From: Thiomicrorhabdus sp033238645
Lineage (GTDB): Bacteria > Pseudomonadota > Gammaproteobacteria > Thiomicrospirales > Thiomicrospiraceae
NCBI GenBank assembly: GCA_033238645.1
Contig: BQXR01000002.1
Coordinates: 62,001 to 126,000, forward strand
DNA length: 64,000 nucleotides
Reading direction: 5' to 3'
Each line of letters begins with the position of its first letter. Position 1 is the first letter of the stretch. The notes beneath the pieces were generated by a model. That model saw nothing but the letters and a program-made list of their open reading frames with translations. It was not told where the DNA came from and did not search any database. The translations under genes were made by a program, and so were the position numbers. Below, piece after piece: positions 54,932-63,922 of this stretch.

Positions 54932-55396
54932 ATGAAACTAGATAACTACGATAAGGTAATTTTAAATACCCTACAAAATAATGGCCGACTAAGTAATCAA
55001 GAGCTCGCTGATCAAATTGGTTTATCACCATCAGCCTGTTTAAGACGTTTTAAATCCTTAGAGGAGTCTGGTCTAATTGTTGGCTATAGAACTATTTTGG
55101 ATGCCAAAGCACTAGGCTTTGGTTTAATGGCTCTTATTCACATCTCAATGGATAAACATACCAAAGAACGTTTTAGTCAGTTTGAAAAAGAGATTCAAGC
55201 ACTACCCAATGTATTGGAATGTCTGCTGCTCACGGGTCAATCCGCAGATTATCAACTCAAAGTTGTTGTAAAAGATTTAGAGGCTTATCAAGACCTGCTT
55301 CTCAACTATGTTACCCAGACTCAAGGTGTTAGTGGTGTGCATACCAGTTTTGTACTACGCAAAGTTGTTGATAAAACAGCTATCTTAATTGAGTAA
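54932..55396 (+). CDS. Lrp/AsnC-family transcriptional regulator
   Basis: A 154-residue regulator: N-terminal HTH (YDKVILNTLQNNGRLSNQEL and ADQIGLSPSACLRRFKSLEE), then the RAM ligand-binding domain with the LLLTGQSADYQLKVVVKDLE region. Start at ATG 54932, because the earlier in-frame ATG adds 21 unconserved residues. Its place opposite leuA suggests a role in branched-chain amino acid control. Confidence 0.92.
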   Translation: MKLDNYDKVILNTLQNNGRLSNQELADQIGLSPSACLRRFKSLEESGLIVGYRTILDAKALGFGLMALIHISMDKHTKERFSQFEKEIQALPNVLECLLLTGQSADYQLKVVVKDLEAYQDLLLNYVTQTQGVSGVHTSFVLRKVVDKTAILIE

Positions 55397-55471
55397 CATT
55401 ATTCTAATAACCTATTGATTTAATTGCTTTTTACGGCATATTATATATCTTTTATAAAGAGCACTGTTTTT

Positions 55472-56605
55472 ATGTTATTTCTGCAATTAAAAATTAGCAA
55501 AGCTTACACAATGCACTCTGCACTCCTCTTAATGCTTTTACTATCAAGTACAGCTTTTTCATCTGAAAAAAACTCAGAATACCGTGACCCTTACCTTGCT
55601 GGTTTTACGGCTTATTCCGAAGAGCTCAATGCTCAATCTAATACGCCAAATCAACAAAACCCAATTTCTAGCTATATTGAAGAAGTGACTAACATTGAAA
55701 AAAATGTTGGTTATATTGGTAGAGAGTTGCCTATTCCTAAAGCCACTAAAGTGATGGAAGGTGTCTATACGGTTGTTGGTAGTTTTATTTGGGGAACACC
55801 GACTAATTTTGGTTTGAACAATAATTTATCAGCGGTAATTTTTGAGGAGGGTGTTTTTGTCTATAACGGTGGTCCGAATGAGGCAGTCGCCTACAGCTTC
55901 CATCAACAAATCAGGCGCATAACAGACAAACCAATAAAATGGTTAGCGGTTGAAAATGACCAAGGACATGCCTATTTTGGTGCTAGTTACTGGTTTGATA
56001 TTGGTGTTAAGAACCTCTACTCTCAGCAGAGAGCCAATCAAAACTGGAACCAAATCTTTGCTAAAACCAAAAAGCGTTATGCCGCAGGACGCGGCCGAGC
56101 GATCACTAATTCGGTTAGAAATGTTACCAAAGAATTTATAACCTTTAAATATCGTAAAACTATTGATGTGGGTGGTGGAGAAACAGTTGAACTGATCAAC
56201 TTTGGTGGAGGTCATACACCGACCATGACAGGGTTGTATATCCCCTCACGAAAACTGCTTTTTACGGGTGATTTAGGTTTTAACGAACGCCTGCCGGGGC
56301 TATTACATGACAGTACATTTCAAGACTGGTTAGACTCATTTAATAAGATGGTTGCTATGGTACCTGATGATGTCACCGTTATTCCTGGGCATGGAACACC
56401 AACGGATATTGCTACTTTAAAACGACAGACTTATGACTACTTTTTTGAGCTAAGTGAGCAGGTAAAAGAGATTGTGAGCAGGGGGGGGTCTATTAAAGAG
56501 GTTGAGGCAATTGATCAATCTAAACATAAAGACCGCCCAGTATTTAAACAGCTTGCTAAAAGTAATGCACGACATATTTATCACGAATTAATGGCTAAAA
56601 AATAG
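55472..56605 (+). CDS. Secreted MBL-fold protein with altered metal motif
   Basis: A metallo-beta-lactamase-fold protein of about 377 residues with a signal peptide (hydrophobic stretch before AFSSEKN). Distal fold motifs are kept: NFGGGHTPTMTGLYIP, LLFTGDLGFNE and VIPGHGTPTD. The first metal motif, normally HxHxDH, reads ENDQGH (about residues 163-168), so one zinc site is largely lost. The start is uncertain: ATG 55472 or 55511. A G8 run at 56481 lies near the 3' end (encoding SRGGS). Confidence 0.8.
   Translation: MLFLQLKISKAYTMHSALLLMLLLSSTAFSSEKNSEYRDPYLAGFTAYSEELNAQSNTPNQQNPISSYIEEVTNIEKNVGYIGRELPIPKATKVMEGVYTVVGSFIWGTPTNFGLNNNLSAVIFEEGVFVYNGGPNEAVAYSFHQQIRRITDKPIKWLAVENDQGHAYFGASYWFDIGVKNLYSQQRANQNWNQIFAKTKKRYAAGRGRAITNSVRNVTKEFITFKYRKTIDVGGGETVELINFGGGHTPTMTGLYIPSRKLLFTGDLGFNERLPGLLHDSTFQDWLDSFNKMVAMVPDDVTVIPGHGTPTDIATLKRQTYDYFFELSEQVKEIVSRGGSIKEVEAIDQSKHKDRPVFKQLAKSNARHIYHELMAKK
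56477..56488 (+). repeat. Dispersed AGCAG-G8 element, copy 9
   Basis: GTG then AGCAG plus seven more G, in the coding strand of the MBL-fold gene. Confidence 0.7.
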
Positions 56606-56618
56606 AGGTAACAAAACC

Positions 56619-56966
56619 TTATTTATTGCTTCTATAACCATAATACATGGCTGTCTTTTTATGCTCTTCTCCGCAATACGAGTATTTAACATCCGTTACA
56701 ATCTTTTTTGAATCCATTAAAGCCATAATCACACAATCATGCTCTCTACCCTCAAATGGATCTTCAAAAACATACAAGAATGTTTTATCCATTACTGCTA
56801 CTTTAAGCACAGGTTCCATATTTGCCATAATAATGACATGATCAATCGGGCTTCCTTTCCAATAAATGGTTTTTAGTTGAACCTCTTTATACTTTTCAGC
56901 ATTACTCATGCAACCGGAAATTAACCCCATTAATATTAAAAAGAAAATAGTGATCAATCGTTTCAT
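56619..56966 (-). CDS. Small lipoprotein, unknown
   Basis: A 115-residue precursor with lipoprotein signal MKRLITIFFLILMGLISGCM (lipobox LISGC, cysteine 19). The mature part has two more cysteines (HDCVIM, YSYCGEE), which could form a disulfide. AAGGAGA before the ATG is a strong ribosome site. No family recognised. Convergent with the MBL-fold gene. Confidence 0.75.
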   Translation of the reverse strand: MKRLITIFFLILMGLISGCMSNAEKYKEVQLKTIYWKGSPIDHVIIMANMEPVLKVAVMDKTFLYVFEDPFEGREHDCVIMALMDSKKIVTDVKYSYCGEEHKKTAMYYGYRSNK

Positions 56967-57085
56967 ACCTTCTCCTTAAGTCACTCTTTTGATCATTAAT
57001 GACTCTAAATCAGACCCAACTTAAGGCCTAGTAAAATAATCAAACTATGCAAAATAGTTGTATAAACAATCGCTAAGACTCTACC
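56967..57085. other. Short gap before CPBP pseudogene
   Basis: No gene seen. Together with the pseudogene and the mrp promoter region it fills the space up to 57819. Confidence 0.4.
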
Positions 57086-57560
57086 TTATTTTCTAAAGTA
57101 GAGGTAACTAGATCCTAAGATAAGACCTGTTAGAAAAACTGCAAAAGTATAGAGTAAATTACTATAAACGGCTGGATGTACTAAGGTAAAAAATAGGCTC
57201 GTTGAAATAATAATTGCAGCTGGTTTTAACTTCGTTAGCAGCAGCTCAAACAACACCCCTCTAAAAAGAATTTCTTCTACAAAAGTAGTTAAAAAAATAA
57301 AGTTAACATCTTATTAAAAGAAATACTAAACAGTATTGCTAATGAACTAATTAATAAAGCACTGCTTATTAATAATAGATAAGGCTGAATACTAAACTTT
57401 TCCTAGCTCCACAGATGATAGTAACTAAAGATATAAGCAGAGATTATAGACGATCAAAATCCAAATAGAGTATTTAAGATAGGCTTAAGTGAAAAATAGT
57501 AAATATCTTAGAAATGACTAATAGAACAATGGCATCTGATAAATATTGGTTAATTCTCAT
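57086..57560 (-). pseudogene. Broken CPBP-family intramembrane protease gene
   Basis: Minus-strand pieces: MRINQYLSDAIVLLVISKIF then a stop; a middle hydrophobic stretch with two in-frame stops; then TTFVEEILFRGVLFELL, IIISTSLFFTLVHPAVYSNL and FLTGLILGSSYLYFRK. The EEILFRG, LVHP and LGSSY motifs are the CPBP (Abi) signature. A T7 run (57278-57284 region) shifts frame exactly before the EE motif; one more T would join the frames, but other stops also break the gene. Normal CPBP proteins are intact and longer. Confidence 0.7.
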
Positions 57561-57703
57561 ATTACTCTCAACTCATTAAAGAGGAAGATTGTGTCATTTT
57601 TAGAAACATCATATTACTTAATGTCTAATTTGCTCACTCAGTTTAAATAACCTTTCTCTAGGGTTATTATTAAAACTTATGATGTTAATAAAAAAAACTG
57701 ATA

Positions 57704-57735
57704 CTTATTAGCTAAGTGATTGACTCTTATTAGCT
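57704..57735 (+). promoter_or_regulatory. Direct repeat at mrp operon promoter region
   Basis: CTTATTAGCT occurs twice, at 57704-57713 and 57726-57735, with a 22-base period, about two helix turns. A TTGACT box (57720-57725) lies between them. This suggests a regulator-binding pair at the mrp promoter; no good -10 is certain. Confidence 0.45.
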
Positions 57736-57819
57736 TTATGGTAAGCTTTTGAGCCTCAATTCAAAGGCTCTTTTAAAGCATAAAAAGTCGCCTAAGTTTC
57801 TTATTTATATAGGTAAATC

Positions 57820-60672
57820 ATGACTTCCATGTCTCTTTTAAGTTTCAACCTACCAATAGTTGCTTTGTTGCCCTTTGTTGGCGCCATTTTTGCCGCTTGG
57901 GCTTCCAAAATCAATCGATTAGCTTCGGCTTGGGTTGCGGCGGGAGTCACAGTATTAGCTTTAGCTTTTTTAGCCCCTGCGATGGCCTTGACGTTTGCAG
58001 GTGAGACCTTAATTCAAAGTTGGACATGGATACCTGCAATCGGTTTGGAGTTTGCATTCCGCTTAGACGGCCTGGCGCTGTTGTTTGCCTTGATGATTCT
58101 AGTGATTGGCCTGTTAGTGATTATTTATGCTCGTTACTACCTATCTAATAAAGATTGTATGGGGCGATTTTTTGCCTATTTACTGATGTTTATGGGCTCA
58201 ATGCTGGGTATAGTGCTGTCTGAAAACCTAATTCAGTTAGTCGTATTTTGGGAGCTCACGTCCCTAACGTCCTTTTTATTAATCAGTTATTGGCAGCACC
58301 GTAAAGATGCACGTCAAGGCGCTCGTATGGCTTTAGTGATTACTGGTGCAGGTGGTTTAGCCTTATTGGCAGGTGTGCTGATGTTAGGTAATGTCGTTGG
58401 AAGTTATAACCTTACCGATGTATTAGCCTCTGGCGAATTGATTCGTTCACATGATTTGTATATCCCAATTTTAGTGTTAATTTTGATTGGTGTTTTTACC
58501 AAATCAGCACAGTTCCCATTTCATTTCTGGCTGCCTCATGCCATGGCGGCACCCACTCCTGTTTCGGCTTATCTGCATTCGGCGACCATGGTAAAAGCTG
58601 GTATTTTCTTGCTGGCACGTTTTTTCCCTGTTCTATCTGGCACACCTGAGTGGACGTGGCTAGTAGGTGGTGCAGGTCTAATTACCTTTCTTATCGGTGC
58701 TTATTTCGCGTTGTTTCAACATGATATTAAAGGTCTCTTGGCTTATTCAACAATCAGTCACTTAGGGTTAATTACCCTACTATTTGGTTTTGGTACTCAA
58801 TTAGCAGCCGTGGCTGCGATTTTCCACATTATTAATCATGCTACCTTTAAAGCATCGCTGTTTATGGTGGCGGGTATTATCGATCACGAAACGGGTACGC
58901 GTGATATGCGTAAGCTTAATGGCTTACTCAAATATATGCCTCACACGGCACTTTTAGCCATGATTGCGGCATCGGCAATGGCTGGTGTGCCGCTATTAAA
59001 TGGTTTCTTAAGCAAAGAGATGTTCTTTGAACAAGCACTTAATGCTTCAAACGCCTCTGCTTGGTGGTGGGCTGTCCCTATATTAGTCACAGTGGGTGCT
59101 ATTTTCGCAGTTGCATATTCCCTGCGTTTTATTCACGATGTGTTTTTTAATGGTAAGCCCGTTGATTTACAAAAAATACCTCATGAACCACCACGCTTTA
59201 TGAAGATCCCCGTTGATCTGTTAGTCATCATCTGTTTGGCTGTAGGGATCGTACCGATGTTTACCGTTGCGCCTATTTTAGCGGTCGCAGTCGCAGGTAC
59301 TTTACAAACAACACCTCCTGAATATAGCTTAGCAATTTGGCACAGTTTTAATGTACCTTTAATGATGAGTATTGCCGCCCTAGTCTTAGGGGTTGTGGTG
59401 TACTCGTTACGTAAGCACCTATTTGCATGGCATAATTCGAGTTTGGTACATTGGGATGCGCGTATTATTTTTAACGCGGTTATAAATGGAATAGATAAAC
59501 TGGCAGACAAGGTAACCCGTTCGTTTGATAAAGGCTCGTTACAACATGCCTCAGTCTGGGTCATTGTGACCGCGCTTGCTGCGGGTGTAATTGGTTTTAT
59601 GAGTGTTTCAGCACCATTGCTTGGCGATCGAGTTTTATTACCTGTTGATGGGGTGAGTATCTTGGCGGCTATTATCTTGATTATCGCCAGTGTTATGACG
59701 GTTGTTTGGCATCAGAGGCGTTTAGTTTCACTGGTTATGATGGGTGTTGTCGGCTTGGTCGTTTCACTAATTTTTGTGAAGTTTTCTGCTCCAGACTTAG
59801 CACTAACGCAGCTTTCTGTAGAAGTGGTGACCATAGTATTATTATTACTGGCTTTGTACTTTTTACCACAAGCCACTCCTAAAGAATCTGGCCGTTTTCG
59901 CATTAGTCGAGATCTGATTATTGCAGTCTTATCGGGTGTCGGTGTCATGATCTTAACCATGGCGGTAATGAGCCGTGAATATTCACCTATTTCTGAGTAC
60001 TTCTTACTGAATGCAGTATCTGGTGGCGGTGGTACCAATGTGGTCAACATTATATTAGTTGACTTCAGAGGAACAGATACACTGGGTGAAATCGCTGTAT
60101 TAGCGCTAGCAGGTTTGGGTATTTTTGCCATGCTGCAAGGCATGAAACTACCTGCACCTAACAAAGACACTAATGGTCGATTATGGAGTACTGATAATCA
60201 TCCAGAGATTATGCAAACCTTGACGCGTTTATTGCTACCACTGATGTTATTGATTGCTGTGTATATTTTCTTACGAGGCCATAACTTACCTGGTGGTGGT
60301 TTCATTGCAGGGTTAATTGCTTCAGTTGCTCTGATTGTGCAGTATTTAGCCAACGGTATCGCTTGGACTAATGAGCGTCTTAAGTTTGATATGCACTGGG
60401 CCATTGGATTGGGTCTACTGATCGCCACAGCGACGGGTATGGTTGCAATGGGCTTAGGCTACCCATTCCTGACATCAGCCTTTACGTATCTGAATTGGCC
60501 TGTGGTCGGTAAGTTTGAAGTGGCCAGTGCCATTGCTTTCGATTTAGGTGTATTCCTAGTTGTAGTCGGTGCAACGGTTATGAGTTTGGTTGAGTTAGGA
60601 AAATTGAGTGATAGCTCACATATAGTTAATGAAAATTCAGTTCATAAAAACCCACTACAGGAGAAGAACTAA
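57820..60672 (+). CDS. mrpA: Mrp antiporter subunit A fused to B
   Basis: A 950-residue subunit of the multi-subunit Na+(or K+)/H+ antiporter. The N-terminal 500 residues are NuoL-like, with VFWELTSLTSFLLI (key glutamate) and FTKSAQFPFHFWLPHAMAAP (key lysine). The MrpB domain is fused at the C-terminus (about 800-935, HNLPGGGFIAGL), as in group 2 (Pha-type) systems. First gene of a six-gene operon; the stop overlaps mrpC. Confidence 0.95.
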   Translation: MTSMSLLSFNLPIVALLPFVGAIFAAWASKINRLASAWVAAGVTVLALAFLAPAMALTFAGETLIQSWTWIPAIGLEFAFRLDGLALLFALMILVIGLLVIIYARYYLSNKDCMGRFFAYLLMFMGSMLGIVLSENLIQLVVFWELTSLTSFLLISYWQHRKDARQGARMALVITGAGGLALLAGVLMLGNVVGSYNLTDVLASGELIRSHDLYIPILVLILIGVFTKSAQFPFHFWLPHAMAAPTPVSAYLHSATMVKAGIFLLARFFPVLSGTPEWTWLVGGAGLITFLIGAYFALFQHDIKGLLAYSTISHLGLITLLFGFGTQLAAVAAIFHIINHATFKASLFMVAGIIDHETGTRDMRKLNGLLKYMPHTALLAMIAASAMAGVPLLNGFLSKEMFFEQALNASNASAWWWAVPILVTVGAIFAVAYSLRFIHDVFFNGKPVDLQKIPHEPPRFMKIPVDLLVIICLAVGIVPMFTVAPILAVAVAGTLQTTPPEYSLAIWHSFNVPLMMSIAALVLGVVVYSLRKHLFAWHNSSLVHWDARIIFNAVINGIDKLADKVTRSFDKGSLQHASVWVIVTALAAGVIGFMSVSAPLLGDRVLLPVDGVSILAAIILIIASVMTVVWHQRRLVSLVMMGVVGLVVSLIFVKFSAPDLALTQLSVEVVTIVLLLLALYFLPQATPKESGRFRISRDLIIAVLSGVGVMILTMAVMSREYSPISEYFLLNAVSGGGGTNVVNIILVDFRGTDTLGEIAVLALAGLGIFAMLQGMKLPAPNKDTNGRLWSTDNHPEIMQTLTRLLLPLMLLIAVYIFLRGHNLPGGGFIAGLIASVALIVQYLANGIAWTNERLKFDMHWAIGLGLLIATATGMVAMGLGYPFLTSAFTYLNWPVVGKFEVASAIAFDLGVFLVVVGATVMSLVELGKLSDSSHIVNENSVHKNPLQEKN

Positions 60673-61136
60673 TGGAATGGCTTATTTCTCTAATCATTGG
60701 TGTCTTAACCGCAAGTGGTGTGTATTTAACGTTACGAGCTCATACTTTTCCAGTCGTAATGGGATTAACTTTGTTGGCTTATGCAGTCAATGTATTTTTA
60801 TTTGCAATGGGGCGTTTAACCATTGGCTTACCAGCGGTCATTGATAAAACTGCCGAGTCTATTAATTACAGTGATCCGTTACCGCAAGCGTTAGTATTAA
60901 CAGCGATTGTAATTGCCTTTGGTATGACGGCCTTCTTAATTGTCTTAGCGCTTAAAGCACGAGGCGAATTAGGTAATGATCACGTCGATGGTTTGCATTT
61001 AGGCAAAGATGAGTTGCCAATTAAAAAAGGCCAAAAGCCAAAGACAACAGGCAATTCAATTACAAAACAGACAAATGATGGATCACAGATGAAACAGTCA
61101 AACTCCGTTCACTCTATGCAACAGGAGGTTAAATAG
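60672..61136 (+). CDS. mrpC: Mrp antiporter subunit C
   Basis: A 154-residue NuoK-like subunit with three helices; LRAHTFPVVMGLTLLAYAVN and ALVLTAIVIAFGMTAFLIVL are typical. The last 45 residues are a polar Lys/Gln-rich extension. Starts on the mrpA stop; the mrpD ATG follows its stop directly. Confidence 0.93.
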   Translation: MEWLISLIIGVLTASGVYLTLRAHTFPVVMGLTLLAYAVNVFLFAMGRLTIGLPAVIDKTAESINYSDPLPQALVLTAIVIAFGMTAFLIVLALKARGELGNDHVDGLHLGKDELPIKKGQKPKTTGNSITKQTNDGSQMKQSNSVHSMQQEVK

Positions 61137-62684
61137 ATGAGTCATTTAACAGCTTGGCCTGTTTTTCTACCACTGATTGCAGGATTTATTCTGCTGTTAG
61201 TTCAAGCGGGTGGACTGCGTTTACAACGAGTAATTAGTTTAGTGGTTGTTTTAGGTTTAGTAATCCTAAGCTTTACTCTACTGATAGAAGCATCTACGGG
61301 TAGCTACCAGATCTACTTACTGGGTAACTGGATAGCGCCCTATGGGATTGTGCTGGTTTTAGATCAGCTATCGGCCTTAATGGTTGCGATTACCTCTTTA
61401 TTGGCTTTAGGGGCTTTGGCTTATGCTGTGGCAACTGATACCGATAAAAAGGGCTCGCATTTTCATGTACTGTTTCAACTGCAATTGTTTGGTTTAAACG
61501 GGGCATTTTTAACAGGCGATGTCTTTAACCTATTTGTATTCTTTGAAGTCTTGCTACTAGCCTCTTATGGCCTACTATTGCATGGTAATGGCCGTATGCG
61601 TACCAAAGCAGGTTTGCATTATGTCGTCATTAACCTAATTGGTTCTACGCTGTTCCTTTTCGCTGTAGGTGCACTTTACGGTGTTTTAGGGACACTAAAT
61701 ATAGCAGATATGGCGGCTAAAGTGGCTGTCGCACCTGCAGAAGATCTTGGCTTGATTGCCGCTGCTGGTTTACTACTGTTAGTGGTCTTTGGGGTGAAAG
61801 CGGCAATGTTTCCGCTGTATTTATGGATGCCAAGTGCTTATGCCAATACCTCTGCACCAGTAGCAGCGTTATTTGCCATTATGACCAAGGTCGGTATCTA
61901 CTCTATTATTCGAGTCCACGGCACCGTTTTCAGTAGTCAGGCTGGTGAGTTAGCTAATTACTATACACCTTGGGTATTAGGCTTAGGTCTATTAACCCTA
62001 TTTCTAGCAGCATTAGGTGTAATGGCATCTCGAGGTCTAAGAGAGCAGATCGCTTACCTTGTATTAGCTTCTGTCGCCACGCTGTTAATTGGGGTCGGCT
62101 TAAACTCAGCTGAAGCCTTAAGTGCAACGCTTTATTACTTAATTCACTCTACCCTGATTGCAGGTGCTATGTTCTTATTAGCAGATGTCATTTTGAAAGG
62201 TCGTGGAGCTTATGAAGATCGTTTTGAAAGTGGTAAGGCCATGCCAAATGCGATACTAATAGGTTCAGTATTTATGTTTGGCGCAATTGCTATGACGGGG
62301 ATGCCGCCACTATCTGGTTTCTTTGGTAAAGTGCTTATTTTAAGTGCAGCACTTGACCATGCTTGGTTTGCTTGGATTATAGGTGTGGTGCTAGTTGCTG
62401 GTTTATTGATGATTCTGTCAATGGCGCGTACCGGATCTCTGTTGTTTTATAAGATTTTACCTGAAGAAGTGGTATCAAAATCAACTATAACCAGTACAGG
62501 GCAACCCTTGAACCGACTGGCTTTTGTAGCTGTAATAGGTCTATTTTTAGCCAGCCCTATTTTAGTATTATTTGCTCAACCCATTACGGCTTATACAGAA
62601 GCGACTGCTAAGCAACAGTTCAATCCTTCAGGTTACATTGAAGCGGTACTATCAACTCCAGCTATCACGGAGCCTAACAAGTAA
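61137..62684 (+). CDS. mrpD: Mrp antiporter subunit D
   Basis: A 515-residue NuoM/N-like proton-translocating subunit with about fourteen helices. FEVLLLASYGLLLHGNG, VKAAMFPLYLWMPSAYANTS and LIHSTLIAGAMFLLADVI mark the family. An AGGAGG site lies upstream of the ATG. The stop overlaps mrpE by one base. Confidence 0.94.
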   Translation: MSHLTAWPVFLPLIAGFILLLVQAGGLRLQRVISLVVVLGLVILSFTLLIEASTGSYQIYLLGNWIAPYGIVLVLDQLSALMVAITSLLALGALAYAVATDTDKKGSHFHVLFQLQLFGLNGAFLTGDVFNLFVFFEVLLLASYGLLLHGNGRMRTKAGLHYVVINLIGSTLFLFAVGALYGVLGTLNIADMAAKVAVAPAEDLGLIAAAGLLLLVVFGVKAAMFPLYLWMPSAYANTSAPVAALFAIMTKVGIYSIIRVHGTVFSSQAGELANYYTPWVLGLGLLTLFLAALGVMASRGLREQIAYLVLASVATLLIGVGLNSAEALSATLYYLIHSTLIAGAMFLLADVILKGRGAYEDRFESGKAMPNAILIGSVFMFGAIAMTGMPPLSGFFGKVLILSAALDHAWFAWIIGVVLVAGLLMILSMARTGSLLFYKILPEEVVSKSTITSTGQPLNRLAFVAVIGLFLASPILVLFAQPITAYTEATAKQQFNPSGYIEAVLSTPAITEPNK

Positions 62685-63187
62685 TGAAAACACTACTGAA
62701 CAAAATACTACCCCACCCTATTCTTACCTTTGTGTTATGGGTTATTTGGTTACTGCTTAATAATACAATGGCTGCTGGGCATATTGTATTGGGTCTGATT
62801 TTAGCTATTTTAATACCGTGGATGACCTCTGGTTTTTGGCCAGAAAAAGTCCGTATTAAAGCCCCATTAACTCTGTTAAAATTTTTGGTTATCGTTTTAT
62901 GGGATATCATCATTGCTAACTTGTCAGTTGCTAAATTGATCTTAGGCCAGAACAAAAACTTAAAACCAGGCTTCTTTTATATTGACTTAGATATTCAAAC
63001 ACCATTAGGAATTAGCCTTCTAGCAAACACTATCTCACTCACACCAGGGACAGTGTCATGCGACTTAACTCAAGATCGTAAACGATTATTGGTACATGCA
63101 TTACATGTTGAAGATATTCCTGCTGAAATAAAACAGATCAAACAGCGCTATGAAACACCGCTAAAAGAGGTATTTGTATCATGCTAG
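62684..63187 (+). CDS. mrpE: Mrp antiporter subunit E
   Basis: A 167-residue subunit: N-terminal helices, then the conserved WDIIIANLSVAKLILG and LLANTISLTPGTVSCDLTQD segments of MrpE. One-base overlap with mrpD and seven-base overlap with mrpF. Confidence 0.93.
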   Translation: MKTLLNKILPHPILTFVLWVIWLLLNNTMAAGHIVLGLILAILIPWMTSGFWPEKVRIKAPLTLLKFLVIVLWDIIIANLSVAKLILGQNKNLKPGFFYIDLDIQTPLGISLLANTISLTPGTVSCDLTQDRKRLLVHALHVEDIPAEIKQIKQRYETPLKEVFVSC

Positions 63188-63450
63188 ACACGGTATTACC
63201 GATCGCCTTCGCCTTAGTCTCTTTAGCAATACTATTGAGCTTTATGCGCCTACTCAAAGGCCCTGATCTACCTAATCGAATTTTGGCACTGGATACGCTT
63301 TATATTAATGCCATAGCCCTGCTTATTTTATTGGGCATCTACTTTGGTAGCGCTCTGTACTTTGAAGCCGCCCTATTAATCGCAGTCATGGGTTTTGTGG
63401 GTACGATTGGATTAAGTAAATATCTTCTACGTGGTGACATCATGGAATAG
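63181..63450 (+). CDS. mrpF: Mrp antiporter subunit F
   Basis: An 89-residue three-helix subunit with RLLKGPDLPNRILALDTLYI, the MrpF signature. Overlaps mrpE. Confidence 0.93.
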   Translation: MLDTVLPIAFALVSLAILLSFMRLLKGPDLPNRILALDTLYINAIALLILLGIYFGSALYFEAALLIAVMGFVGTIGLSKYLLRGDIME

Positions 63451-63534
63451 ATTTGAACCATAAGTCAGCGCTTTTCTTTCAAAGCAGTTTGATTTAAATT
63501 ATTTGCTTCATAGACTCATTATTAAAGGAACAGT

Positions 63535-63852
63535 ATGCTTGATTGGATTTTGTCAGCGTTGATATTAATAGGCGCATTTTTTACCCTTGTTGGGTCAATA
63601 GGTTTATACAAATTACCTGATTTTTTTATGCGTTTACATGGGCCTACCAAAGCCACCACCTTAGGTGTGGGAGCCATTTTAATTGCCTCAGCGATCTTTT
63701 TTACTTTCAAAACAGATACGCTTAGTTTGCATGAGATTTTGATTACGGTGTTCTTATTTATCACCGCACCTGTTAGTGCGCATTTAATGGCTAAAGCAGC
63801 CATTCATATTAAGATTAAGCAAGTTGACGGTACACAGAACGAAATAGAATAG
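63535..63852 (+). CDS. mrpG: Mrp antiporter subunit G
   Basis: A 105-residue subunit with three helices: GSIGLYKLPDFFMRLHGPTK and ATTLGVGAILIAS are typical of MrpG. AAAGGA precedes the ATG. An 84-base gap separates it from mrpF, unlike the tight spacing of the other genes, but no promoter is seen there. Last gene of the operon. Confidence 0.93.
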   Translation: MLDWILSALILIGAFFTLVGSIGLYKLPDFFMRLHGPTKATTLGVGAILIASAIFFTFKTDTLSLHEILITVFLFITAPVSAHLMAKAAIHIKIKQVDGTQNEIE

Positions 63853-63888
63853 ATACACCCTTTCTTTACACTACTCTAGCGCTTTTAT

Positions 63889-63917
63889 TCCCCCAAAAAA
63901 TATTTGAATAGGGGGGG
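63889..63917. repeat. Inverted C-run/G-run pair after mrpG
   Basis: TTCCCCC, an AT-rich spacer, then GAATA followed by G7 and TA. The C5 and G7 runs can pair around a 16-base loop. The G side resembles the dispersed element (TTTGAATAGGGG). It lies between convergent genes and may act as a terminator. Confidence 0.5.
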
Positions 63918-63922
63918 TACTT

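Noticed and set aside
977..63917. The G-run element as KOPS or Chi (replication-oriented signal)
   Set aside because: Those are strongly skewed to one strand. Counting all G/C runs, the two strands are nearly balanced; the nine core copies lean to the minus strand but are too few to decide.
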